From NCBI GenBank assembly GCA_002077045.2, contig KZ111152.1, positions 1,021,678 to 1,085,677 of the forward strand: DNA of 64,000 nucleotides, written 5' to 3'. A program made the translations under genes and the position numbers. The DNA is from Rachicladosporium sp. CCFEE 5018. Its lineage: Eukaryota > Ascomycota > Dothideomycetes > Cladosporiales > Cladosporiaceae. Of the stretch, positions 9,304 to 17,999 are shown piece after piece; the first letter of the stretch is position 1, and each line of letters opens with the position of its first letter. The notes under the pieces are model-generated. The model searched no databases and was not told the DNA's origin. It worked only from the letters and a program-made list of their open reading frames with translations.

Positions 9304-11019
9304 TCAGTCCTCCATGCCTTCCCTAACGTCAAAGCGCAGGAAGTTGGCTTCGTCCTCTGTCATAATCTGCCGCCACGCTTGCTTCACATCCTCTAGTAGA
9401 CTGTCTGCTAGGGCATTATCAATTGACAGCGGAGGCAGCACAATGCAGTGCGGATGTGATGCCTTGGCCGTCTCTCCCAGGTCGTGCTGATGATACTGCA
9501 TCGTCCACAGCGGCGCGGGCACCATCTCACCGCCAATACTTGCGAGCAACGTGGCTACGGCGGTGCTCAGACGAGCTTGCCCTTCCTCGAACGGCAGAGC
9601 AACGCTGGCATAGAGAACACCTGTAATCTCGTCAGCAAGCAATCCCGGTATGTCATGCTAGCAGATGTGTGATGGAGGCAGATCGTCAGTTTGTCAGAGA
9701 TTTTGTGCATCAATGTTGATCAGGCAATGTAGATAAGTATTCATAAGATTTGATCATCATGTAGGGAGGGTAGTGGACTGGGGAGGGCTTACACTGAGTT
9801 GACGGGCACTCTCCTGCATCTGCAGAGTGTGCCATAATGTACACAGGAGGTCCGTCCGGGGCTGTGGCAGGTACTGCTATTACAGCGCCGGCCGGTGTGA
9901 CGCCGCCTTCTGCGGTCACGGGAAACAGCCTCGGCAGTGGCGCGGCGATGATCGATATGCTCTTCGTGAGTCCACGGCCTGCATGCGGCGGCGTGGGCAC
10001 CTTCGCCAAGACCTCTTCAGCAGATCCTGCGAGCCAACATGTTCGCACTTTCTCTCCACCGGAGAGAGTTAAGTGAAAGTCTTCATCGCCAGCGGGATCT
10101 ATGTGGTCAAGCCCCTTGTTCAGCACATACACCGCCCCGCCAACAGCGCCTGCTCGACAAGCGACCTGTGCTATCTCTGCAAGTCCGCCCCACTTCGGTA
10201 TCACAGCGCCAAAGCCGGGACCGAAAAGCCCGATGCTGCGTAGATGTCGAGCGATGCAAGGTAGTGCATACGCCGTCGTTGTCGTTGCCGATGTCGTCGA
10301 AGCAAGTGTCAGGGATAGCAGAGCGGGATGCAGAGACTGTGGCAATCCGAACTTCTGCTGTAAGAAATCCGGGAAGGGTTGCTCAGTTGCATCCTGCCAG
10401 ATCTCAGGCTGTTCTTCGTAGTTGCCCACAAAACGCAGAAACTTCATCAGTGATCGCTTAGTTCGAAGGTCGAACGATTGATCTTGGAATATGTCTTCGC
10501 GGCCACTTGGCACCCGCACCAGATTCGACGTGCTGTCTCCAGGCTGCAGCACGAACCACGAGCCGACGGCTTGGAACTCGAGCTGTCCATGTGTGCGTGA
10601 CGAGACTAGCGCCGGTAGCAACTTCGACTGCGTGTATATGACTTGCGGCGCAAGTGCGAGCGAGTATGCACGCGATTGTGAAAGCTTCGCATCGCCCGTG
10701 GCCTCTGTTGTCTCGATCCTGGCGTTGCTGAACGTAGCATTCTCGCTCGCACTACTATCACCAGCATGTCGCGCCGCCCATGTCTCTGCCTCCGACAAGC
10801 TCAACGCAGCTTCGTTGCCGCCGTAATACTCCTTTCGGTCGATGTGAAGCACTGTCTTGCCAGAACGAGATAGGGACCTTTCATGGAGGACTTTCGTCAG
10901 TCAGCCAGAGATTTCGATGTCATGCAGGAGGGATGAGAGGCTTACAGGGCGAGCAGTGACTGCGGCAGATTAGTGCCAACTATCACCACATCCCACTCCG
11001 TCCCGTCGAGAGTCTCCAT
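9304..11019 (-). CDS. MRS6: Rab escort protein (GDI superfamily), copy A
   Basis: REP presents newly made Rab GTPases to geranylgeranyltransferase II in the cytosol. Exon 1 (10946-11019) starts METLDGTEWDVVIVGTNLPQ, the dinucleotide-binding-like GDI/REP start. After a 68-nt intron (10878-10945), exon 2 (9793-10877) reads SLSRSGKTVLHIDRKEYYGG, then GLFGPGFGAVIPKWGGLAEI and GGAVYVLNKG, the REP/GDI core. A long 172-nt intron (9621-9792) is followed by exon 3 (9304-9620), beginning VLYASVALPFEEGQARL; the join gives STQCVLYASV. Total 1476 nt, 491 aa. REP rather than Rab-GDI is chosen from the DVVIVGTNLP/SRSGKTVLHID pattern and the Ser/Thr-rich insert after YYGG. Intron 2 carries a candidate snoRNA. 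The upstream frame is open and coding-like beyond the ATG (see 11020-11523). Confidence 0.9.
9690..9765 (-). ncRNA. Candidate C/D box snoRNA inside MRS6 intron 2 (copy A)
   Basis: Within the unusually long MRS6 intron, the minus strand shows a perfect C box ATGATGA (9754-9760), D' CTGA (9720-9723), C'-like TGATGC (9707-9712) and D box CTGA (9694-9697), spanning about 67 nt from C to D. The core is unchanged in copy B except for one base, whereas both flanks of the same intron have diverged. No clear terminal stem was found and no rRNA target was established, so this is a candidate only. Confidence 0.45.
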
Positions 11020-11523
11020 GCCGACTAGAGGTAGTGGTGATGCATGTGTCAACTGCGCTGTCTGGCGAGAAAGTGTGAATAGCTTCGGCGAAAGGCGAGT
11101 CCGAAGGTCTTGGCATGTCCGCACCACTTGCTTCGCCGGCTCTTCAATGTTCTTCTTTGACAATGTAATCGTGCAGTCTCGAATGCAGACAGTCGGGTCT
11201 CTTCGAATGATATCGAAGGCTGTGTATTCGCGATCCTGCGAGGGCGATGACCCTGACTTCGACGGCGCGTGATCTAATCACGCCTCGAAGAGTAGCAAAG
11301 GTGATCACATTCACGACCTTCAAACCACGCAGTAACTTTGTCACGTCCAATCGCTCTCTCAATAGCGGCCTAGGACCCTCTAACCACGCTGCTAGAGCAA
11401 CACTGTACCAGCATGCTGTCTGACTTCCCTTCTTTGTCCTAAGTAGATGGAAGAAGTCCTTAAGTGAAGCTTACAATTCGTGAATGTCATTGCACACTGA
11501 TTACTCTTGGTTTATACTCTTCA
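11020..11523 (-). other. Unexplained coding-like segments between acid phosphatase and MRS6 (copy A)
   Basis: Two open stretches on the minus strand read like protein with GC-rich third positions. One runs from about 11480 to 11300 (SLKDFFHLLRTKKGSQT, then ALAAWLEGPRPLLRERLDV). The other runs from about 11268 down to the MRS6 ATG and stays in frame with it (DPTVCIRDCTITLSKK, then LRTRLSPKLFTLSRQT). They are in different frames with a plausible intron between, and both are kept in copies B and C. They may be a small unassigned gene, a gene remnant or an N-terminal extension of MRS6. I do not recognise the family; the first stretch only faintly recalls NPRL2-type C-terminal regions. Confidence 0.4.
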
Positions 11524-13153
11524 CTACTGGTGCAAGAACGTGATGTGCTTCGGCGCCTCTGGAGGTAGTCCACACAGATCCGCAAAGCTACCTACTTCCT
11601 CCCCTCGTCTGTGTACATGGCTCAAGAAGTCATCGAGCAGACAACTCCCGTAGGGCCCATCACTGCAGTCAGGAAGTCCAACAATGCCGTCATTGACATT
11701 GATCCGGACGTACGTCTCATTCCTGTCTGGCTCGCAGTACTTATGGTTGGGATAGAAGGGCCCATTGTCCCAGCACTCGGGCTCGATTTCACAGATAAGC
11801 CGCTCGAAGGTCACGCGCCCACCCATGGGCACGACATCCGAAGTGCGCCAGGTCCTGTTGTGATCAGCGTGTGTAGTTGGCAGGTTGGGCTGTTGCGGGA
11901 ACAGATTCAGCGCTGCGAGCATCGGCACTATATCGCCATCATGGACGAAGCTGAAGAAGAGGTGACCCGCTGCTTCACCGCCTTCTTGTAAGAGGTCGGC
12001 AGTTGCGTTCAGCCAGAGATGCCCCATCGCGCCGGCGTATGGGTTGCCTGGGCCGGCGCGATAGTAGTGAAATAAGTCGCGGGCATATGCGAAGGACTCC
12101 ATTTCTGCGTGGGTGAAGACCGAGCACCACAGGCTGTGACCAAGCGCGATCGTCTCGAAGCCGCACAGCTCCTGCATGGTCCAGACTTCCGCGTCTGATA
12201 TCGGAAAGGCTGGATTCTCACGTGACAGACGTGCGCGGACCGCGGGTAGATACGTTGACTGAAATTCGGACAGCTTTGCATAGCCATAGTCGTGACCCTT
12301 TGCATCCACATTGTCGGCGTACTTCAAGCACGTCTTGCCCGATGTCAAAGTGTTGCCGCCTAGATCAGCAGTCTCGGGAATGATGTGAAGATGAGCATCT
12401 TCCCGCCAGTCGTGTCGGAAGAAGCCAGCTGCGAAATAGTGCGCCGTGTCTACTACGCGTTTAGAGCCGCTGGCCCAGAAAGAGACTTTGCCACGTGCCA
12501 GGGCTTGATCGAGGAGCGACTTGTACCTCGTCCGTAACTTCACACCTGTGGAGAAAGCTTGCAGAGTCCCAGCGTAGCGACCTGTTGACACGAGATTCTC
12601 CAGATAAGTGGATGGATCGTCGGTGAACATATCCCAACTCTTAGCAAACGCGAGAGATCCGTTCAATGGTGAAGAAAAGGCTTGTAACTTGTCGAAGAGC
12701 TCGAGCATGCCTGCATTGACTGATCAATTGGCTATTATCAGCAGTACATATGGTAAAACATACGAACGCCTGCTTTGACGGTGGGGAATCTCTCAGCATG
12801 ACGAGAGAGCTGTGCGAAGCAAAGAAACGGTGTCAGAACAGAGACTTGACCTACCGTTGGCGAGAGCTACCACCTACCATATGCACTTGATCGACATGGC
12901 ATCCCACTGGCGGAGCAACGGTCTCGTTGAGCACGCCGTCTTTCTTTGGGATCCATGGGCCATTGCCACCGAGATGATAGTGCAAATCCCAAGTCGAACC
13001 AGCTGATCCCGACAGAGACTGCTGATTATCAGGGTGCAGCACAGATAGTGAGTCGAGTGGTCTTGCATCCGTCCATGGTCGCGATTGTCGAGCGTAAAGC
13101 AGTACTCCTGCAACTGCAGCGATGGCAGATATGAGCATGAGCCATAGTGGCAT
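11524..13153 (-). CDS. Histidine acid phosphatase (phytase-like), membrane-anchored, copy A
   Basis: Branch-2 histidine phosphatase hydrolysing phosphomonoesters outside the plasma membrane or in the secretory lumen. Exons: 12878-13153, 12764-12809 (46 nt) and 11524-12710; introns 12810-12877 and 12711-12763. Spliced CDS 1509 nt, 502 aa. I chose ATG 13153 (MPLWLMLISAIAAVAGVLL), which gives an N-terminal signal anchor; the longer open frame upstream starts at GTG. The tiny second exon carries the catalytic motif SRHAERFP (residues 94-101, the usual RHGxRxP with Ala for Gly). The proton-donor motif HD is at 364-365 (FVHDGDIV). Paired cysteines in the C-terminal third suit an extracytoplasmic fold. 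Divergently transcribed from SUI2 across 353 bases. Confidence 0.92.
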
Positions 13154-13506
13154 ACAGGACGCGATATGGCTCTCGAAGTGATGATTGTCCTGTGCTATTG
13201 CCGAGTCATGATGGATAGTCACGCCGAGAGTATTCTATGAGACACGATGAACATCATGAGGTTTGCTCTTGCCTCTCCAGTGACTTCACTTCCACTGTAC
13301 GGTGACTAGCGGCGATCATCTTGTAGCCAATGGTGTCGCTCCCCGCCAGACCCCACGTCAACTTTGAATGATTCACGAACTGCGACATAAGTTCAAATAT
13401 CGCGCATAGCATACAATTCTCGCCACACCCACACACTTCCCACAGACATTAGCGAAGACGCGCCATTCCTCACACCCACACCACACCACCAACCCGGCCA
13501 CCCACC
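13154..13506. promoter_or_regulatory. Shared divergent promoter region, acid phosphatase / SUI2 (copy A)
   Basis: 353 bases between the two start codons. The stretch just upstream of SUI2 is rich in CA/ACC repeats (CACACCCACACC type), a pyrimidine-biased leader common before highly expressed fungal genes. No specific binding site can be assigned. Confidence 0.5.
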
Positions 13507-14445
13507 ATGTCGCTCACCAACTGCCGCTTCTACGAAGAAAAATACCCCGAAATCGACTCCTTCGTAATGGTAAACGTCAAACAAATCGCCGAAATGGGCG
13601 CCTACGTCAAACTCCTCGAATACGACAACATAGACGGCATGATCCTGCTCTCCGAGCTCTCCCGGCGCCGTATCCGCTCAATCCAGAAACTCATCCGCGT
13701 CGGGCGGAATGAAGTCGTCGTCGTGCTCCGTGTGGATAAAGAGAAAGGCTATATAGATTTGAGCAAGCGCCGAGTCAGCCCCGAGGATATCATCAAGTGC
13801 GAGGAGCGGTATAACAAGAGCAAGATGGTGCATTCGATCATGCGGCACGTGGCTGAGAAGACGAGCACGCCGATTGAGGAGTTGTATGCGGATGTTGGGT
13901 GGCCGTTGAATAAGAAGTACGGGCATGCGGTGGATGCTTTCAAGCTTAGTATTACGAACCAGGAGGTGTGGAATGAGGTTGTGTTTAAGAGTGAGGTTAT
14001 CAAGGAGGAGCTGCAGAGTTATATTGGGAAGCGGTTGACGCCGCAGCCGACGAAGGTCAGGGCTGATGTTGAAGTTACGTGTTTTGGGTATGAGGGCATT
14101 GATGCTGTCAAGACCGCTCTTCGCACCGCAGAAGCAAAGAACACAGCCGAGACGCAGGTGAAGGTGAAGCTCGTCTCACCACCTCTGTATGTCTTGACGA
14201 GTCAGACGCTAGACAAGAATATTGGGATACAGGTGCTCGAGGAGGCCATCAAGCAGATTGATGTGAGCATTCGTGGAGCTGGGGGAATGTGTTCGGTCAA
14301 GATGGCGCCGAAGGCTGTGACGGAGAATGATGATGCGGAGTTGCAAGCGCTGATGGACAAGAGAGCGAAGGAGAACGAGGAGGTCAGTGGAGATGAGGAT
14401 GAGAGTGAGAGTGATGAGGGTGTTGTGGCGGCTGCAGAGGCATGA
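13507..14445 (+). CDS. SUI2: Translation initiation factor eIF2 alpha subunit, copy A
   Basis: Alpha subunit of eIF2, which carries initiator Met-tRNA to the 40S subunit. The 312-residue intronless frame begins MSLTNCRFYEEKYPE. The S1-type RNA-binding domain follows, with the regulatory serine in LLSELSRRRIRSI at residue 52 (Ser51 of the mature protein, the Gcn2 target). The helical domain and alpha/beta C-terminal domain follow (VEVTCFGYEGIDAVK, then LYVLTSQTLDKNIGIQ), ending in an acidic tail (SGDEDESESDEG). Length is normal for the family. Against copy B there are only three amino-acid changes (V/I, E/D, Q/E), so both copies are under strong constraint. Confidence 0.98.
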   Translation: MSLTNCRFYEEKYPEIDSFVMVNVKQIAEMGAYVKLLEYDNIDGMILLSELSRRRIRSIQKLIRVGRNEVVVVLRVDKEKGYIDLSKRRVSPEDIIKCEERYNKSKMVHSIMRHVAEKTSTPIEELYADVGWPLNKKYGHAVDAFKLSITNQEVWNEVVFKSEVIKEELQSYIGKRLTPQPTKVRADVEVTCFGYEGIDAVKTALRTAEAKNTAETQVKVKLVSPPLYVLTSQTLDKNIGIQVLEEAIKQIDVSIRGAGGMCSVKMAPKAVTENDDAELQALMDKRAKENEEVSGDEDESESDEGVVAAAEA

Positions 14446-14749
14446 ATGAGTTGATTTGAGATGGAGAAGTGTGATGCAAAGGACTTCACGCACGAGCGAG
14501 CCTGTTCAGGTACCAGGTATGAACCCGATGTGGGCATGTCAGATGATTGCAGGACAAGAGGCATCTGGTCGGATGGCATTCATGCCTGCGACTGCTCTGC
14601 TGGACGAGGCGCGACATAAGCGCGGTGGGCGCGAGGCGAGCACTTCGCATCAACGCACCCTGCCCGCGGCTAGATCGTCCACTATCATATATACAGCGCG
14701 CGGCAGTGTAGAGCACAGAGAAGTTCTTCATCGATATCGATCATGCTCG
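14446..14749. other. Convergent intergenic region SUI2 / EAF7 (copy A)
   Basis: 304 bases between the two stop codons; must hold both 3' ends. No gene or hairpin terminator seen. Confidence 0.5.
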
Positions 14750-15652
14750 TCACTTCCCTCTTCCCCTCCCTCTCCCTCTGCCTCCACCTCGTGCCCCTCT
14801 GCCTCTCCCTCGCCCTCTCTGCCCAGTCCTCGGCGCAGGCGTACTCTCCGCGCTAACCTCCTCGCCCTCACTACTCTCCTCCTCTTCCTCCGCATTCGTA
14901 CTTCCCTCACCTTCCTCCTCATCCTCAGCAGCCTCACTGCTAGCTTGCCTCTTACTCCGCCGCGTCGTCGCAGGAGCCGCAGCCGCCGCACCTCTCCCTC
15001 GTCCTCGCGGCCGCCCTCTACCTCGCCCTGATGCAGTCTTGGCAGGTGTGGCAGCAGGCTCACTGGCTTCCACGCTGAAACTCGGCACGAATGCACCAGG
15101 CGGCTTCTCCATGAAGTTTAGCTCCGGTAAGATGGCGGGACTTTCGCTCTCCTCTCTCGAAGCCTTAGCGTCAGGTAATCGGCGCTTCCACATCGCCTCC
15201 CCATAGTCATCGTCCGGCAGCACAAACGTCTCGTTATGTATCTTATTCTCCGCCAGCGAATACACATCCGCCTCCGCTTTACTCTCACTTCCCTCCTCCC
15301 CCGTCGCATCCACATCGCTCAACTGCCTCGCATCCTCCCGTTCATCCAACGCAGCGAGATCATACAGCCCTCCCAACTTCTCCCAGATCCCTGCAGGCTT
15401 TGTATGCGCGGCGCGAGGATGTATGTAGCCGTTATCGAGGAGGTGCTTGCGCAGCTGTAGCATGCGGAAGTGTTTGTGCAGGCCGGTGGGTTTGTATTTG
15501 ATTAGGGCTTTGAAGAGGCCGATTCCTTCGGCGTCGGTCCAGGGGTCTGAGAGGGGATTTGCTGTGGGGACTTTGCTGGGGGTCTGGGAGGGAGGGCTGC
15601 TTTGGGCGGGGGTGGGTGTCGGGGAGAGGCGGGCTTTCTTGCGGGGAGGCAT
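14750..15652 (-). CDS. EAF7: Chromatin modification protein Eaf7 (NuA4 histone acetyltransferase subunit), copy A
   Basis: Eaf7/MRGBP-family subunit of the nuclear NuA4 complex. A single exon of 300 codons starts MPPRKKARLSPTPTP at 15652. The family domain is near residues 38-110: DPWTDAEGIGLFKALIKYKP, then GLHKHFRMLQLRKHL and GIWEKLGGLYDLAALDE. The middle is acidic and the C-terminal third is low complexity: AT-hook-like GRGRGRPRGRGRG, an EEEEESSEGEE stretch and a final Arg-Gly run, longer than yeast Eaf7 but usual for filamentous fungi. I rejected the in-frame upstream extension to 16039, which overlaps the YVC1 coding strand and is not conserved. Divergent from YVC1 across 285 bases. Confidence 0.93.
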   Translation of the reverse strand: MPPRKKARLSPTPTPAQSSPPSQTPSKVPTANPLSDPWTDAEGIGLFKALIKYKPTGLHKHFRMLQLRKHLLDNGYIHPRAAHTKPAGIWEKLGGLYDLAALDEREDARQLSDVDATGEEGSESKAEADVYSLAENKIHNETFVLPDDDYGEAMWKRRLPDAKASREESESPAILPELNFMEKPPGAFVPSFSVEASEPAATPAKTASGRGRGRPRGRGRGAAAAAPATTRRSKRQASSEAAEDEEEGEGSTNAEEEEESSEGEEVSAESTPAPRTGQRGRGRGRGARGGGRGRGRGRGK

Positions 15653-15937
15653 CGCTGTATAGAGAGACGGAAAGAAGCAGAGGACAATTTGGTGGATGGA
15701 AGAGAGAGAGGTACTTGGTGACATGTGACAGTCGCGTCGCATGGCACTTTCACGTGCATTGGAGCTTGGGCCACGCTGGTTCCAACTTTCGCATATCCTG
15801 GTCCCGCGGGACAGTCTCTGCCATCCTGCCATATCCTGAGTCTCTACGAAGACTATATCGCAGTCCTGGAGCATCCCTGAGCATCGCGTTGCTGTATCCC
15901 TAGTCTGCATACTGGCAGCGAAGCCTGCATCCCCAAC

Positions 15938-17266
15938 ATGGTTCGCTGGGCGAAGTATGCGCATGAGATCCAATGCTACACTTCCGACCACTGACAAGAA
16001 GTCAGACTCTTCGGCTGGAACGACCGAGATCGCCAACACTTCCGTGACGAGATCCAGGCCTTGCTCCCCTCACACAACGAGGACCGCGCCGTCTCCGCAG
16101 TCCCTTCGAGAGATGTCACCTTGATCGCACTTCGTCTCAAGTACCAGTTGGAAGTGGTGGTACCCTGCGAGCTGCCCGAAGAGCGCGTGACCGCAGCGCA
16201 CAGTAATGTCATTACGGATGAGGTGGTCAAGACTGCTCTAGCTGCTGGCAAGCTGGGCGACAAGGATCACAGTGCTTGCGTGGTATACTGCCTTCTCATC
16301 GTCAAGAGCTGGTTCAAGAAGCAGGCCAAGCTCGAGCTGTGGGATGCAGATCTTCATGAAGTGCGCGCTGAGGCGTGCGAGGTGATTGCTAAGCGCATTA
16401 TTGAGGATGAAGAGGACCTGAACATGCTTATGGTCGAGATGCTGCTCACGCGGTACAGCATCATTGTCGATGGCGAGGACACTAAACCTGCCAATGCTGT
16501 CGAGAAGGCTGTCGATCTGCATGCTGTGCGAGTCATTGGCAGCTCTGGCTATCAGAAGTGTGTAGCGTTCCTCTGGCGAGGATGGCTGGTACAGGACGAC
16601 GACGATCCTAGTCGGTTCGTCGACTACAAGGGCAAGACCAACACGGACTACTGGTCGCACGTCGATCCTGACCGGATGCGCGTTCCTCAATATCAGAACG
16701 TTGTGCAAATCGCCGTCAGCATCATCTTCCTTGGCTTGTACACCGGCGTTATCAATACCGTTAACAGCACCGGTGACCTGGACATCGTCGAAATTATCCT
16801 CTACATCTTCACGCTCAGCTTCGTATGCGACGAAGCGGTCAAGCTCTGGAAAGTGGGTAGGTACTACATTGGCTTCTGGAACGTCTTCAACAGCACACTC
16901 TACGGTCTGTTGAGTATCAGCTTCATCACGCGAATGATCGCTCTTACATACCCGCTCGACACGGAGCTACGCCATCACTACAATGAGCTCAGCTACAACT
17001 TCCTCGCGTTCTCCGCGCCGATGTTCTGGATCCGCATCTTGCTGTACTTGGACAGCTTCCGCTTCTTCGGCGCCATGCTCGTCGTGTTTAAGGTATTTGA
17101 TCGCATCCCCCAAACCCAACCGCACACCTCACTAACACCACGCAGGTCATGATGAAAGAATCCCTTATATTCTTCGCCCTCCTGATCTTCGTCCTGATCG
17201 GCTTCCTGCAAGCGTTCATCGGCATGGACCAAGTCGACCAAGACCTCTCCTCGACGGGTTTTATCG
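15938..17266 (+). CDS. YVC1: Vacuolar TRP-type cation channel Yvc1, copy A (cut by assembly gap)
   Basis: TRPY-family Ca2+-permeable channel of the vacuolar membrane. Exon 1 is only 17 nt (15938-15954, MVRWA plus two bases). A 51-nt intron (15955-16005) leads to exon 2 (16006-17092), giving MVRWAKLFGWNDRDRQHF. Intron 2 (17093-17145) precedes exon 3, which runs into the N gap at 17267 inside the pore segment (after SSTGFI). The N-terminal cytosolic domain is followed by the first five or so membrane segments (for example QIAVSIIFLGLYTGVI and MMKESLIFFALLIFVLIGF). The missing third can be read in copies B and C. Confidence 0.92.
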
Positions 17267-17366
17267 NNNNNNNNNNNNNNNNNNNNNNNNNNNNNNNNNN
17301 NNNNNNNNNNNNNNNNNNNNNNNNNNNNNNNNNNNNNNNNNNNNNNNNNNNNNNNNNNNNNNNNNN
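17267..17366. other. Assembly gap (100 N)
   Basis: Exactly 100 N, the usual placeholder for a gap of unknown size. It interrupts YVC1 exon 3, and the sequence after it is unrelated to what follows YVC1 in copies B and C. Confidence 0.97.
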
Positions 17367-17540
17367 GGAGGCAACGGGGAGGCACACACGAGGCGCTGAT
17401 AATGCTGAGGAGCGGTGCAGATGTGGAGATGAGGCGGAGGAGCTGTACAGAGGACGGGGACGGGGAGGGAGGACACGACATACCCGAACACCTATACCTG
17501 CGCGCGAGTGGAGTGGGTATCACTTTCATGATGGAGTAAT
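17367..17540 (+). CDS. Possible 3' end of an unidentified gene cut by the gap
   Basis: Immediately after the gap one plus-strand frame reads HEALIMLRSGADVEMRR, resembling an ankyrin-repeat helix-loop, and continues to a stop near 17540. A second frame (EATGRHTRG to HFHDGVMG) is also open to 17547. Short length and rival frames make this weak; it could also be noncoding. Confidence 0.25.
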
Positions 17541-17999
17541 GGGATAAGCGATTGCATTCACTTGGCTCCTGTTTTACTACACATTATCACTGCTTTCTCG
17601 AGCATGTTCGTCTGCCCAGTTCGTCGAGACATGCTTTGACAACTGCTCAATCACGAAGCAGCTTCCTTTGCGCGGCTCGGCGGTGGTGTTGAGGCTGCCC
17701 TGGCCTCGCAGCCAGGCCGGCAGCGTGATGCTTAGCTGTGTTCGACTGCCATGGAAAAGAGATGAACAAGATCACGTATATCCTGCGTTCGTCTCCACTT
17801 AGAAGCCAATGACATCTAATACTACGCACTCGGCAATGCGGTCCATCACGTTTGGAATTTGTACCGTAGTCGTACTGAACGAAAGAGCGTTCATCGCCAC
17901 TTCCATCAAAAGTTGAAGTCATGACCTCACTTCCCTACGAGTGGCTCTTATACCTAGACTGAAGCACATCTACTGCAACACATTGACGTACCCACACAA
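17541..17999. other. Intergenic region upstream of YSA1
   Basis: About 460 bases with no supported gene; presumably the YSA1 promoter. Confidence 0.45.

Larger units (their letters stand above)
3050..17266. repeat. Segmental copy A of the 14-kb block
   Basis: Collinear with copy B (29196 onward) and copy C (47384 onward). Against C the offset is a constant +44334 and every reading frame compared is unchanged, except the first ~700 bases, which differ. Against B, divergence is about 1 percent in the methyltransferase and several percent elsewhere. The right end is an N gap in the middle of a YVC1 exon, so this boundary is technical. Confidence 0.85.

Noticed and set aside
15653..16039. N-terminal extension of the EAF7 frame to 429 codons
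   Set aside because: It overlaps the 5' exons of YVC1 on the other strand and the EAF7 family start MPPRKK fits 15652.
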